DNA from: Clostridia bacterium
GTDB lineage: Bacteria > Bacillota > Clostridia > Christensenellales > Aristaeellaceae
NCBI GenBank assembly: GCA_017937655.1
Contig: JAGBDE010000003.1
Span: forward strand, 62,001-126,000
DNA length: 64,000 nt
Reading direction: 5' to 3'
Part shown: in pieces, positions 1 to 8,327 of the stretch
Position numbering within the stretch: position 1 is the first letter of the stretch
Layout: every line of letters begins with the position of its first letter
Translations under genes and position numbers: made by a program
The notes under the pieces: model-generated
Database searches by the model: none
What the model was told of the DNA's origin: nothing
Seen by the model: the letters and a program-made list of their open reading frames with translations, nothing else

Positions 1-376
1 CCACCGGATACTTGGCGATGACCCCGTAGCTGGTGCTGGGGCCCCGGCGCATGCGCACGCCGTAGCCGTTGCCGCTGACCACGGTGGCGTTGGCGTTAGC
101 GGTGCTGGTGTTGATGGACAGATAATCGGAGTACATGTAACCGGTGCGTCCATCGGGGGTCTCGACCCGGTACCAGCTGCCCGCAGAGCCCAGAATTTTG
201 ATCTGGGTGCCGGTATAGTAACTGGTGATGGTCTTTGCGTTAAAGGACGCATCGGCCCGGAGGCGGAGCCATCCTCCCACAACGGTTGCATACTGCGTGG
301 CAGCCTGAGCGCTCATCACCGGCAAAAGGCCGACGAGCAGAACGACCGCAAGCAGGGTGGCAATACAGCGTTTCAT
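1..376 (-). CDS. SH3-domain secreted protein, C-terminus cut by window
   Basis: Reading leftward from the ATG at 374-376, the first 125 codons are open. Residues 1-26 form a signal peptide: basic KR start, a leucine/valine core and an AQA cleavage site. Two bacterial SH3-type repeats follow, about residues 29-88 (W-L-R-L-R-A-D then G-Y-M-Y-S-D-Y-L) and from about 95 (V-R-M-R-R-G-P-S). Such domains usually bind peptidoglycan peptides, so a wall-associated exported protein is likely. A GGAGGG ribosome site lies 8 bases before the ATG, and a good promoter lies at 477-505, so this gene is probably transcribed separately from the zinc-ribbon gene upstream. The catalytic part, if any, lies beyond the window edge. 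Confidence 0.85.
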   Translation of the reverse strand, partial: MKRCIATLLAVVLLVGLLPVMSAQAATQYATVVGGWLRLRADASFNAKTITSYYTGTQIKILGSAGSWYRVETPDGRTGYMYSDYLSINTSTANANATVVSGNGYGVRMRRGPSTSYGVIAKYPV

Positions 377-476
377 CGTTTGATCCCTCCATAAAAAAGT
401 CTGTGGCAAAAAGCCAAGGTGGTTTTCACTTATTCTAACGATGTGAGGCCGGCAATTCTTCCCAGCCGTGTAAACA

Positions 477-505
477 ATTGTACAATTTTTTGCAGGGTTT
501 GTAAA
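477..505 (-). promoter_or_regulatory. Promoter of the SH3 protein gene
   Basis: On the minus strand TTTACA (500-505) is followed after 17 bases by TACAAT (477-482), a close sigma-A match. It would give a leader of about 95 bases before the ATG at 376. The remaining non-coding bases from 377 to 620 hold no other gene that I can support. Confidence 0.65.
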
Positions 506-620
506 CCCTTGAAATATCTGGCAATGCGCCCTTTTGTGCCAAAAAGCGCGCCGATTTTTTCCATCCCATCAATCCATGGGGGAGCGAAAAAACCGGCGCA
601 CGATATGTTGTTGTTGAAAA

Positions 621-1076
621 TCAGGCCTTCTGGGTGAAGCTGGTGTGGCAGCACTTGCAGGTGACGGTCACCACACCCTTTCCCCGGGGCAGGCGCAGCC
701 GGGTCTTGCAGCAGGGGCAGCGGAAATACTTGTACTGCTTGCGGTTCTTAAAGCGGTTGATGGCCTGGCGCAGGCCGGTGGACACGCGCTGCCAGAAGCT
801 GTCAAACCGCTGGGCCTCCGCCTGGCGCTTGGGCAGGTTGCGGCTGAACATGCGGTAGATGGAGAAAAAGTACATACCGTAGCCTGCAGCCATCAGCAGC
901 AGGCACAGTGCAGACAACAGGGTGCTCTGGTTTTTCACAGCCACGCCGCTGAGCAGCGAGCTGATCAAATTCACGATCAGACCGCCCCACAAAAGGGCAA
1001 GGCTCAGCCGGTCAGGGCCGTGACGGCCCATCATGAAGCGTTGCAGGGCCAGTTTAATGCGGGTGAAAAAAGGCAT
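621..1076 (-). CDS. Small membrane protein with C-terminal zinc ribbon
   Basis: A 151-residue protein of unknown function. Two membrane helices lie at about residues 24-45 and 52-72. The soluble tail is very basic and ends with a CPCC...CKCC pair (about residues 120-145), the layout of a zinc ribbon. It starts with ATG behind a GGAGGAG site. The gene is the last of the dnaK/DUF5685/J-protein operon, 22 bases after the J-protein stop, which hints at a role linked to that chaperone set, perhaps as a membrane anchor; this is inference. No family name is assigned. Confidence 0.75.
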   Translation of the reverse strand: MPFFTRIKLALQRFMMGRHGPDRLSLALLWGGLIVNLISSLLSGVAVKNQSTLLSALCLLLMAAGYGMYFFSIYRMFSRNLPKRQAEAQRFDSFWQRVSTGLRQAINRFKNRKQYKYFRCPCCKTRLRLPRGKGVVTVTCKCCHTSFTQKA

Positions 1077-1098
1077 AGGCGTCTCCTCCGAAAGGTTC

Positions 1099-1890
1099 TC
1101 AGCAGCCGCAGCGGCAGCAGCAGTTCAGGAACAGGTTGATCATCATGCAGTTGAGGCAGGGGTTGGAGCAGCACAGGGTGGAATATCCCCCGGCGGAGCT
1201 CCGGTGGTCATAGCCGAAGCCGGTGGCGTTCAGCTGGGCCAGAAATTCCCGGAAGGCGGGCTCGTCCGGGTTCATGTTCACGGCCCGCTTGGCATCGTCC
1301 AGGGCGCGGATGCGGTTGCCCAGGCCCAGGTTTGCCTTGGCGCTCCAGTAATACCATGCCGCCCGGCGGTTGCTGACACCGGCAAGCATGCTGAGGGCGT
1401 CATTGTATCGGCCGCTTAAAACGGCGCTGGACGCGCTGCGCAGCTCCGGGTCGTTTTCCGTGTAGGCGGTGGTCTCGTACTGGCGGCGCTGCCCGCCGAA
1501 CATGCTTCCAAATCCAAAGGGGTCAAACCCAAAGCCACCAAAGGGATTATCATACTGGTCATAGCTTTGCTGGCCCCGGTACTGGCCGTAGCCCTGCTGG
1601 CCGCCATAGCTGCGGCTGTAGCCGCCGTAGCTGTTGTAGCTGCCGCTCTGGCCGTAGCTGTCATAGCTCTGCCCGCCGTAGCTCTGGCTGTAGCTCTGAC
1701 CGCCGGGCTGGTTCTTCTTTTTGACCAGAATGTTATACGCTTCGTTAACTTCCTTCATCTTGGCCTCCGCCTCCGCGGAGCCGCCGTTCAGGTCAGGATG
1801 GTATTTCTTGGCCAGCTTGCGGTATGCGGCCTTGATCTCATCGTCCGTGGCGCCGGGGCTGACACCCAGCACCTGATAGGGATCCTTCAC
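1099..1890 (-). CDS. J-domain protein with cysteine-rich tail
   Basis: A 263-residue DnaJ-like cochaperone. The J domain covers residues 1-60 with the essential H31-P32-D33 loop. Then comes a tyrosine/glycine/serine/glutamine-rich linker (about 65-130), a helical region resembling TPR repeats (about 145-225) and a tail with nine cysteines in the last 25 or so residues, probably metal-binding. It lacks the G/F-CxxCxGxG plan of true DnaJ, so it is a specialised J protein that presumably stimulates the Hsp70 encoded upstream. The start is GTG at 1890, with AGAGGA just before it, and overlaps the stop of the DUF5685 gene (GTGA), which suggests coupled translation. Confidence 0.88.
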   Translation of the reverse strand: MKDPYQVLGVSPGATDDEIKAAYRKLAKKYHPDLNGGSAEAEAKMKEVNEAYNILVKKKNQPGGQSYSQSYGGQSYDSYGQSGSYNSYGGYSRSYGGQQGYGQYRGQQSYDQYDNPFGGFGFDPFGFGSMFGGQRRQYETTAYTENDPELRSASSAVLSGRYNDALSMLAGVSNRRAAWYYWSAKANLGLGNRIRALDDAKRAVNMNPDEPAFREFLAQLNATGFGYDHRSSAGGYSTLCCSNPCLNCMMINLFLNCCCRCGC

Positions 1891-2732
1891 TCCTCTGGCC
1901 TTCCTTTCTTCTTTTCTTCCTTGGCACGCTTCATATGATAACGCATCCAGCAGCCGGAGTAAAGCACGTTTCTGAGGATGTCTACATCCTGAAGCAGCGG
2001 CAGGGTCTCAAACTCCTCCGCGCACTCGCCGATCATCCACTTCATGCTGCTGAGGCACAGCTCCTCAAAATCCTCCTGCCGGCTCATTTCCGCGAAGGGA
2101 TTGTACCGACCCTTGCGCAGGTCAGCGGGAAGGTCGTCCCAGGCGTCCATCAGGTAGATGAACCTGCCCAGGGCCTCGCCCATATGCTGGAGGCTGTCCG
2201 CCCATTCGTCCTCCCGCCAGCGGTAGATGGCTCCCAGCATCCGCCCTGTCAGGTTGGCCAGAAGGTCCGGCTCCGGCTGACCTGTCTGCTCGATGCGGCG
2301 GATTTCCGCAAGGCACTCTTCCAGCAGGCGGCATTTGTCGGGATAGTCGGCCTTCACCTTTTCGTAGGCCTTGCGCAGGGCCTTTTCCCCCTGACGGCCC
2401 GCCAGGCTGCCCTCGTCCTGGCAGTCGTCCCGGCACTTGTGGTAGCTCAGGGCGATGTTCATATCCGCGCAGTAGGCGGCGAAGGGGTTGTCCACAAAAT
2501 CGTGGGGGCGGAAAGGATGGGGCGCGCAGCGTTCCTTGCCGTTCTTTTCCTCCGGCTCGTAAAGAGATGTTAGCAGGATGTAAAGAAAGGTTGCGTCATA
2601 GCTGAGGGTAAGCCGGCTCAGGCTGCCGTGGCGCAGGCGCAGGGCGCGGCAAAGCCCGCAGTAAAACGCCCGGTAGCGTTCCTGCTGCTCCTTTCTCAGC
2701 CCATCCTTGGCGATGGTCACATACCCGAACAC
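1887..2732 (-). CDS. DUF5685-family protein
   Basis: A 281-residue soluble protein that fits the DUF5685 family by its opening (FGYV, then [11 protein letters not shown]) and by conserved Cys, His and Asp residues, for example Y-H-K-C-R-D-D and D-A-W-D-D. The helical layout with paired acidic clusters recalls isoprenoid-synthase folds, but that is only an impression. The start is GTG at 2732 behind a GGGAGGG site. It lies 24 bases after dnaK and overlaps the J-protein gene by 4 bases, so the three proteins are made together. Function unknown; the context suggests an Hsp70 client or regulator. Confidence 0.75.
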   Translation of the reverse strand: MFGYVTIAKDGLRKEQQERYRAFYCGLCRALRLRHGSLSRLTLSYDATFLYILLTSLYEPEEKNGKERCAPHPFRPHDFVDNPFAAYCADMNIALSYHKCRDDCQDEGSLAGRQGEKALRKAYEKVKADYPDKCRLLEECLAEIRRIEQTGQPEPDLLANLTGRMLGAIYRWREDEWADSLQHMGEALGRFIYLMDAWDDLPADLRKGRYNPFAEMSRQEDFEELCLSSMKWMIGECAEEFETLPLLQDVDILRNVLYSGCWMRYHMKRAKEEKKKGRPEE

Positions 2733-2756
2733 GCCCGTCCCTCCCCTCTTTTGCGA

Positions 2757-4526
2757 TCAGTTTCCGTCCGAATAATCCGCGTCCATGGCGCCGTCGGAGT
2801 CATCGGCGGCCCGGTTGTTCACATACCGCCCGGCCGATTCCAGCGCCCGGCTCAGCTCGGCCATCTGGCGACGGATGGCGTCATCGTCCTTGCTGTCCAT
2901 GGCCCGCTTCAAGTCCTTGCGCAGGCCCTCGATGCGGTCCTTGTCCTGGCGGCTGAGCTGCTTTTGCACGGCGCGGCTGTCGTTGTACAGCTGCTCCGCC
3001 TGGTTGAGAAGCTCCGCGGTCTTCTTGCGCTTGGCGTCCTCCGCCGCGTAGCGCTGGGCATCCTTCACCGCCCGGTCGATCTCCGCGTCAGACATGTTGG
3101 AGGAATGGGTCAGAGTGATCTCCTGGTGCTTGCCGGTGTCCAGGTCTCTGGCGGACACGTTGACAATGCCGTTTGCGTCAATGGAGAAGGTGACCTCAAT
3201 CTGGGGCACGCCCCGCATGGCCCGACGGATGCCCGTCAGCCGGAAACGGCCCAGCGTCTTGTTGCAGCTGGCGATTTCCCGCTCGCCCTGGAGGACGTGC
3301 ACGTCCACCGAGGTCTGGAAATTGGCGGCGGTGGTGAACACCTGGCTGCGCTGCACAGGGATGCTGGTGTTCCGGTCGATGATCCGGGAAAACACATCGC
3401 CCATGGTTTCGATGCCCAGGGAAAGGGGCGTCACGTCCAGCAAAAGCAGGCCGGTGACCTGGCCCGCCAGCACGCCGCCCTGGAGGCACGCGCCCATGGC
3501 CACGCACTCGTCCGGGTTGATGTCCCGGCTGGGATCCTTGCCGGTGAGGCGTTTCACCGCCTGCTGCACCGCGGGGATGCGGGTGGAACCGCCCACCAGC
3601 AGCACCCGGGACAGTTGCGCCGGGGTCAGGCCTGCGTCGCTAAGGGCCTGCTTCACCGGGCCGGTGGTAGCCTCCACCAGATGAGCAGTCAGTTCATCGA
3701 ACTTGGCCCGGGTCAAGGTCATTTCCAGGTGCTTTGCGCCGTTTTTATCGGAAGCCAGGAAGGGCAGGCTGATAACGGTGCTGGTGGCGGAGCTGAGCTC
3801 GATCTTGGCCTTTTCCGCAGCTTCCCGGATCCGGTTCATGGCGGCGGCTTCCCGGGTCAGGTCGATGTTCTCCTGCCGCCGGAACGCATCCACCAGGTAA
3901 GAGGCGATGCAATTGTCAAAATCGTCGCCGCCCAGACGGTTGTTGCCTGCGGTGGCCAGGACTTCGATCATATCGTTCTGCACGTCCAAAACGCTCACGT
4001 CAAAGGTGCCGCCGCCCAGGTCGTACACCATGATCTTCTGGGCCGCGCCCTTGTCCATGCCGTAGGCAAGGGCCGCCGCCGTAGGCTCGTTGATGATACG
4101 CAGCACATTGATGCCCGCGATGCGCCCAGCGTCCTTGGTGGCCTGGCGCTGGCTGTCGCTGAAATAGGCGGGCACGGTGATGACCGCGTCGGTGACGGGC
4201 TCGCCCAGGTAGGCCTCTGCGTCCGCCTTCAGCTTTTGCAGGATGATGGCGGAAAGCTCCTGGGGCGTGTAGCTTTTGCCGTCCACCTTCACCCGGTTGT
4301 CCGTGCCCATGTCCCGCTTGACGGAAAAAAAGGTACGCTGGCTGTTGGTGACCGCCTGCCGCTTGGCAGCCGCGCCCACCACCCGCTCGCCGTCCTTCAG
4401 AAAAGCCACCACGGAAGGGGTGGTGCGTCCGCCCTCTGCGTTTGGAATGACCACGGCCTCGCCGTTTTCCATATATGCCACGCAGGAATTGGTGGTTCCC
4501 AAATCAATGCCCACCATCTTGCCCAT
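2757..4526 (-). CDS. dnaK: Hsp70 chaperone (DnaK family)
   Basis: A 589-residue Hsp70. The nucleotide-binding domain (about 1-365) opens with the phosphate loop [10 protein letters not shown] and contains [10 protein letters not shown]; the substrate domain (about 370-510) contains [10 protein letters not shown], and a helical lid follows. The ATG at 4526 is chosen because GAGGAGG precedes it and the family motif follows at once; an upstream in-frame ATG at 4568 would add 14 non-conserved residues. It is shorter than a typical housekeeping DnaK (about 610-640). It is not accompanied by hrcA, grpE or a classical dnaJ, and I see no CIRCE repeat in the leader, so it may be a second, specialised Hsp70. 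Confidence 0.92.
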   Translation of the reverse strand: MGKMVGIDLGTTNSCVAYMENGEAVVIPNAEGGRTTPSVVAFLKDGERVVGAAAKRQAVTNSQRTFFSVKRDMGTDNRVKVDGKSYTPQELSAIILQKLKADAEAYLGEPVTDAVITVPAYFSDSQRQATKDAGRIAGINVLRIINEPTAAALAYGMDKGAAQKIMVYDLGGGTFDVSVLDVQNDMIEVLATAGNNRLGGDDFDNCIASYLVDAFRRQENIDLTREAAAMNRIREAAEKAKIELSSATSTVISLPFLASDKNGAKHLEMTLTRAKFDELTAHLVEATTGPVKQALSDAGLTPAQLSRVLLVGGSTRIPAVQQAVKRLTGKDPSRDINPDECVAMGACLQGGVLAGQVTGLLLLDVTPLSLGIETMGDVFSRIIDRNTSIPVQRSQVFTTAANFQTSVDVHVLQGEREIASCNKTLGRFRLTGIRRAMRGVPQIEVTFSIDANGIVNVSARDLDTGKHQEITLTHSSNMSDAEIDRAVKDAQRYAAEDAKRKKTAELLNQAEQLYNDSRAVQKQLSRQDKDRIEGLRKDLKRAMDSKDDDAIRRQMAELSRALESAGRYVNNRAADDSDGAMDADYSDGN

Positions 4527-4652
4527 AAAAATCTGCCTCCTCAAATGAAAGGTTCCGAAAAATATCATACCCTAATCTTACATCAAAAGCATCGCTTAAA
4601 AATGAAAAAACGGTAAACAATATTCCCATATTACACGAAGAGGGGGCTGGGC

Positions 4653-5222
4653 ATGAATTTCTATTTGCTGTTTTTTTCTCTCTACGGGCTGATGATCCTG
4701 CCCATGAACCTGCACTTCCGGCTGAGGCTGGGCCAGAACACCGGCTACTGGGTGCGGCTGGAGGCCATCGGCCTGCCCCTTTCCGGAACCAAAGAAAAAA
4801 AGAACCTGGAGGAGGAAGAGAAAGAAACGTCCGCCCGGGAGAAAGGCCATGCCCTGTCCGATGTAAACCTTCAATTTCTGCGCATCCTGACGGAAAAAAA
4901 GACCTTCCGGCGGCTGATGGAGCTGGGGCGGCTCAACCGGCTGAACCTGTTTGTGCGTTTGTCCTTTCAGGATGCAGCCCAGACCGCGATGCTGTTTGGA
5001 CTTTCCCGGGTGGTGCTGGACACCCTTCACAAAACCCACGCGGTTCCGGAGGCGTTTCACTTTCTTATCCGGGCCGATTTTCATCATTCCGGTTCTATCC
5101 TGCTCCTGGACGGAATACTTTCAGCAAGGCTGGGAAAGCTGTTAGCAACGTTCATTCTGCTGGGCCTGTCCTACCGGCGGCGAAGGCTTCCCCCTCCCCC
5201 GGCCCACGGGCCCTCAGCGTGA
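4653..5222 (+). CDS. DUF2953-type protein (YtfI-like)
   Basis: A 189-residue protein with an N-terminal hydrophobic segment (residues 1-18), a charged Glu/Lys linker at about 48-70, and a membrane-proximal amphipathic C-terminal part. Length, start and position directly before ytfJ match the DUF2953 family, known in spore formers next to ytfJ. The recognition rests mainly on context. Its stop is 26 bases before ytfJ, so both are probably in one sporulation-stage operon with dacF. A CATATTA hexamer-like site at 4627-4633 resembles the -10 of forespore sigma factors, but no convincing -35 partner is visible. Confidence 0.65.
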   Translation: MNFYLLFFSLYGLMILPMNLHFRLRLGQNTGYWVRLEAIGLPLSGTKEKKNLEEEEKETSAREKGHALSDVNLQFLRILTEKKTFRRLMELGRLNRLNLFVRLSFQDAAQTAMLFGLSRVVLDTLHKTHAVPEAFHFLIRADFHHSGSILLLDGILSARLGKLLATFILLGLSYRRRRLPPPPAHGPSA

Positions 5223-5248
5223 CAGGCATTTTCTGAAGGAGGAAGCAT

Positions 5249-5689
5249 ATGCAGCAGCATCCCATTGACAATATGATGCAAACCACCATGGAAAACATCC
5301 GGGGCATGGTGGACGTAAACACGGTGGTGGGCGCGCCGGTCATCGACGGCAACGGCACCACCATCATTCCCATTTCCAAGGTCAGCTTCGGGTTCATCGC
5401 CGGCGGCGGCGAGTACGCCGCAGAGGACAGCAAAAGCCACATGGTCTCCACCGATTCCTTCCCCTTTGCAGGCGGCAGCGGCGCGGGGGTATCGGTGCAG
5501 CCGGTGGGATTTTTGGTGGTATCGGACAGCAGCGTGAAGATGCTTCCCGCCCAGTCCAGCGGCCCCCTGGAACGGGTGGTGGAGCTGCTGCCACAGCTTC
5601 TGTGCGACCTTAGCGACAAAGAAAACCACAAGCCCGCCACCCTCAAGGTGGACGTGGTGGAAGTGAACAGGAAAGAAGATCTGCAATGA
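5249..5689 (+). CDS. ytfJ: GerW/YtfJ-family sporulation protein
   Basis: A 146-residue protein with the family core: V-V-G-A-P-V near residue 27, then T-I-I-P-I-S-K-V-S-F-G-F and a glycine-rich G-G-G-E segment, and a second half ending in V-G-F-L-V-V-S. YtfJ-type proteins are made during sporulation and affect spore germination; the biochemical role is not settled. It starts with ATG behind GGAGGA, and its stop overlaps the dacF start by 4 bases (ATGA), which indicates translational coupling. Confidence 0.92.
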   Translation: MQQHPIDNMMQTTMENIRGMVDVNTVVGAPVIDGNGTTIIPISKVSFGFIAGGGEYAAEDSKSHMVSTDSFPFAGGSGAGVSVQPVGFLVVSDSSVKMLPAQSSGPLERVVELLPQLLCDLSDKENHKPATLKVDVVEVNRKEDLQ

Positions 5690-6852
5690 AGCCTTCTGTG
5701 ATGAATAAGCTGCGAAAAATCATCCTGGTCATCTGCTGCGCGGTACTGACCCTGCTGGACAGCGGTGCAAAGGCCCAAAGCGGCGGCCGGGAGGTAGGCA
5801 GCTGCGCAAAATCGGCCATACTGATCGAGCGCACCACGGGCACGGTGCTGCTGAGCCACAACGCCCACCAGCCCTTGCCCATGGCCAGCACCACCAAGGT
5901 GATGACTGCCCTCATCGCGCTGGAAAAGGGCAATCTGGACGATGTTGTCACTGTCAGCCGCAACGCCTACGGCGTGCCCGGCACCAGCATTTACCTGTCC
6001 GAGGGCGAACGCATCACCCTGCGGGATCTGCTCTACGGCCTGATGCTGGCCAGCGGCAACGACGCTGCCGTGGCCATCGCAGAACACATCGGCGGCGACG
6101 TGGGCACGTTTTGCGGCATGATGACCGCCCGGGCTGCGGAGCTGGGCTGCGAGGACAGCGTTTTCCTCAGCCCCAACGGCCTGCCCACCAGCGGCCACCA
6201 TACCACCGCTTACGACCTGGCCCTCATCGCCCGTGAGGCCATGAACCACGAGTTTTTCCGCACGCTGGTCTCCACCCGCCGTGCGTCCATCCCCTGGGAG
6301 GGCCGCAGTTACCACCGCATCCTGAACAACAAAAACCGGCTCCTCAGCGACTACGAGGGCGCCACCGGCATCAAGACCGGCTACACCAAAGCCGCGGGCC
6401 GCTGCCTGGTGTTTGGCGCAAAGCGGGGCGATCTGGAGCTGATCGGCGTGGTGCTGAACTGCCCGGACTGGTTTGACGAAGCCGCCCGGCTGATGGACCT
6501 GGGCTTTGCCAAGTACGACTACTTCACCGCCCTGTCCGCCGGGGAGAGCCTGCGCATGCTGCCTGTGGACGGCGGCACGCAGGACACGGTGGCCATCTGC
6601 GCCGCCCGGGAGCTGGGCGCGCCCGTGCCCAAGGGGGCCATCCCCTCCCTGGAATATCACCTGCCGGACGAACTTCCTGCAGGCCTTTCCCTGGGCGACC
6701 CTGTGGGCGAGGCCCGCCTTCTGCTGGACGGAGAAATTCTCGCCACCTGCCCGCTGGTAATGCAGGAAGGCGTCCCTCCGCGAGACATTTCTTTCGGCCT
6801 CGGGGAGATTTTCCGCCTCTGGCCCGCCCATCCGGAGCAGATGTCGCAATAA
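5686..6852 (+). CDS. dacF: D-alanyl-D-alanine carboxypeptidase (S11, DacF-like)
   Basis: A 388-residue penicillin-binding protein of the low-mass PBP5 type. Residues 1-30 form a signal peptide. The three active-site motifs are intact: S68-T-T-K71, S123-G-N125 and K230-T-G232. A beta-rich PBP5 C-terminal domain lies from about 275. It trims the terminal D-alanine of peptidoglycan stem peptides outside the membrane. Position after ytfJ, with a 4-base overlap, points to a sporulation role such as cortex crosslink control. The final residues lack a clear amphipathic membrane anchor. A small hairpin at 6865-6887 follows but has no T run. Confidence 0.93.
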   Translation: MKPSVMNKLRKIILVICCAVLTLLDSGAKAQSGGREVGSCAKSAILIERTTGTVLLSHNAHQPLPMASTTKVMTALIALEKGNLDDVVTVSRNAYGVPGTSIYLSEGERITLRDLLYGLMLASGNDAAVAIAEHIGGDVGTFCGMMTARAAELGCEDSVFLSPNGLPTSGHHTTAYDLALIAREAMNHEFFRTLVSTRRASIPWEGRSYHRILNNKNRLLSDYEGATGIKTGYTKAAGRCLVFGAKRGDLELIGVVLNCPDWFDEAARLMDLGFAKYDYFTALSAGESLRMLPVDGGTQDTVAICAARELGAPVPKGAIPSLEYHLPDELPAGLSLGDPVGEARLLLDGEILATCPLVMQEGVPPRDISFGLGEIFRLWPAHPEQMSQ

Positions 6853-6931
6853 TTTATTGGCTCAAAACCCTTTCTGCTCAAGGGTTTCATCCACCCTGCG
6901 CAGAAAAATGCAAATTTTTTGAATTTTCTTG

Positions 6932-6959
6932 TTGACATTTTTCTGAAACTGAGTATAAT
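6932..6959 (+). promoter_or_regulatory. Promoter of tRNA-Lys
   Basis: TTGACA (6932-6937), 16 bases, then TATAAT (6954-6959): a near-perfect sigma-A promoter placed 24 bases before the tRNA. Confidence 0.85.
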
Positions 6960-6983
6960 AATTTTTGCTGGTTGAAACAGCGA

Positions 6984-7059
6984 GCACCTTTAGCTCAGTT
7001 GGTAGAGCACCTGACTCTTAATCAGGGTGTCCAGGGTTCGAGTCCCTGAAGGTGTACCA
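6984..7059 (+). tRNA. tRNA-Lys (anticodon CTT)
   Basis: A 76-base tRNA with a full cloverleaf: acceptor GCACCTT pairs with AAGGTGT (one G-T pair), D arm GCTC/GAGC, anticodon stem CCTGA/TCAGG around loop CTCTTAA (anticodon CTT, reading AAG), and T arm CAGGG-TTCGAGT-CCCTG. The ACCA end is encoded. It has its own promoter and terminator, so it is a single-gene unit. Confidence 0.97.
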
Positions 7060-7068
7060 TAACCCCCG

Positions 7069-7098
7069 AATCCGAACCTTTTGGTTCGGATTTTTCTT
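7069..7098 (+). terminator. Terminator of tRNA-Lys
   Basis: Perfect 10-base stem AATCCGAACC / GGTTCGGATT around TTTT (7069-7092), followed by a T-rich run. Confidence 0.9.
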
Positions 7099-7110
7099 TG
7101 TCTTCATATG

Positions 7111-7160
7111 TTCACTTAATCACATCGTTTGTTGACTAAGTGAATCGCTTGGGCTACAAT
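7111..7160 (+). promoter_or_regulatory. Promoter with inverted-repeat operator
   Basis: TTGACT (7132-7137) and TACAAT (7155-7160) are 17 bases apart. An inverted repeat, TTCACTTA (7111-7118) and TAAGTGAA (7137-7144), brackets the -35 box with an 18-base gap, the layout of a dimeric repressor site. It drives the glycosyltransferase pair; TSS is expected near 7167, 38 bases before the first ATG. Confidence 0.65.
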
Positions 7161-7204
7161 CAAAGCACCACAGATCGACAAATCCTCCCCCGAAAGGAGC
7201 CGGA

Positions 7205-8317
7205 ATGATGAAAATCCTGATGATCAACGCCGTTTGCGGCATCGGCAGCACCGGGCGCATCTGCACCGATCTGGCCCAGAAGTTTTCCGCTGAGGGCCAT
7301 GAGGTGAAAATCGCCTACGGAAGGATCAAGGAAGTGCCTGAGCAGTTCCGGCATTTTGCGCACCTTATCGGCGGGGACATGGAGGTCAAGCTCCACGGGC
7401 TGAAAACCCGCTTCCTGGACGGCCATGGCTTCGGCTCCCGGGCCGCCACCCGGGCGTTTCTCCGCTGGGCGGAGGATTTTGCGCCCGATATGGTTTGGCT
7501 CCACAATCTGCACGGCTACTATATCAATGTAGAAATGCTGTTTTCCTGGATCAAGAAGCACCCGGAAATGCAGGTGAAATGGACCCTGCACGACTGCTGG
7601 GCCTTCACCGGCCATTGCTCTCATTTTGCCTTCGTGGGATGCGAAAAATGGAAAACCCATTGCGCCGCCTGCCCGCAGAAGGATCGCTATCCGGCCTCTT
7701 TCATCGACCGGAGCAAAAGCAATTTCCGCCGCAAAAAAGCCGCTTTCACCGGCGTTGGCAACATGACCATCCTCACCCCCTCCCATTGGCTGGCCGACCT
7801 GGCCCGGCAGAGTTTCCTTGGCTGCTACCCGGTGGAGGTCATGTACAACACCATCAATGAGGAAATTTTCAAGCCCACCCCGGGCGATTTCCGGCAGCGC
7901 CACCATCTGGAAGACAAAAAAATGGTGCTGGGCGTGGCCAGCAACTGGGACGACCGCAAGGGCCTCCTTGATTTTTACGCCCTGCGCGATATGCTGGACG
8001 ACAGCTACGCCATCGTGCTGGTGGGCCTGACGGAAAAGCAGCTGACTGAACTGCCTCAGGGCATTCTGGGCATCAAGCGCACCAACAGCCCCCAGGAACT
8101 GGCGGAGATCTATACCGCCGCCGACGTTTTTGTTAATTCCAGCCGAGAGGAGAGCTTCGGCATGACCACCATCGAGGCCAAGGCCTGCGGTACGGAGGCC
8201 ATTGTGTACAAGAATACCGCCTGCGAGGAGATCGTCAGCAAACTGGGCGGCATTGCGGTGGAGCAGAATGTAGAAGCCCTGTGCGAGGCCATCCGCCGCG
8301 TGACCGCCCATGAGTAA
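7205..8317 (+). CDS. GT4-like glycosyltransferase
   Basis: A 370-residue GT-B glycosyltransferase. The N-terminal Rossmann half begins K-I-L-M-I-N with a glycine-rich G-I-G-S-T-G-R loop; the C-terminal nucleotide-sugar half has V-N-S-S-R-E-E-S-F-G-M-T-T-I-E-A, the conserved E-x7-E signature of family GT4. A cysteine/histidine cluster in the middle (H-D-C-W-A-F-T-G-H-C then C-A-A-C-P) matches a subgroup working on capsular or exopolysaccharide. It has no membrane segment. AAAGGAG lies 6 bases before the ATG. The next gene starts 10 bases after its stop, so both form one unit. Sugar specificity cannot be read. Confidence 0.9.
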   Translation: MMKILMINAVCGIGSTGRICTDLAQKFSAEGHEVKIAYGRIKEVPEQFRHFAHLIGGDMEVKLHGLKTRFLDGHGFGSRAATRAFLRWAEDFAPDMVWLHNLHGYYINVEMLFSWIKKHPEMQVKWTLHDCWAFTGHCSHFAFVGCEKWKTHCAACPQKDRYPASFIDRSKSNFRRKKAAFTGVGNMTILTPSHWLADLARQSFLGCYPVEVMYNTINEEIFKPTPGDFRQRHHLEDKKMVLGVASNWDDRKGLLDFYALRDMLDDSYAIVLVGLTEKQLTELPQGILGIKRTNSPQELAEIYTAADVFVNSSREESFGMTTIEAKACGTEAIVYKNTACEEIVSKLGGIAVEQNVEALCEAIRRVTAHE

Positions 8318-8327
8318 AGGAGCGCCT

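Noticed and set aside
2628-4616. Long open frame antisense to dnaK (and similar ones opposite lysC, the Ca2+ pump and the glucan synthase)
   Set aside because: High GC opens antisense frames opposite well-conserved genes; these lack ribosome sites and recognisable protein motifs.
4627-4640. Forespore sigma promoter (CATATTA) before the DUF2953 gene
   Set aside because: No matching -35 at 17-18 bases, and the start of transcription would fall nearly on the ribosome site.
4527-4652. CIRCE element at the dnaK leader
   Set aside because: No TTAGCACTC/GAGTGCTAA pair is present in this gap.
6865-6887. Terminator after dacF
   Set aside because: AAACCCTT/AAGGGTTT pairs well but is followed by CATCCACCC and no T run, so it is only a hairpin.
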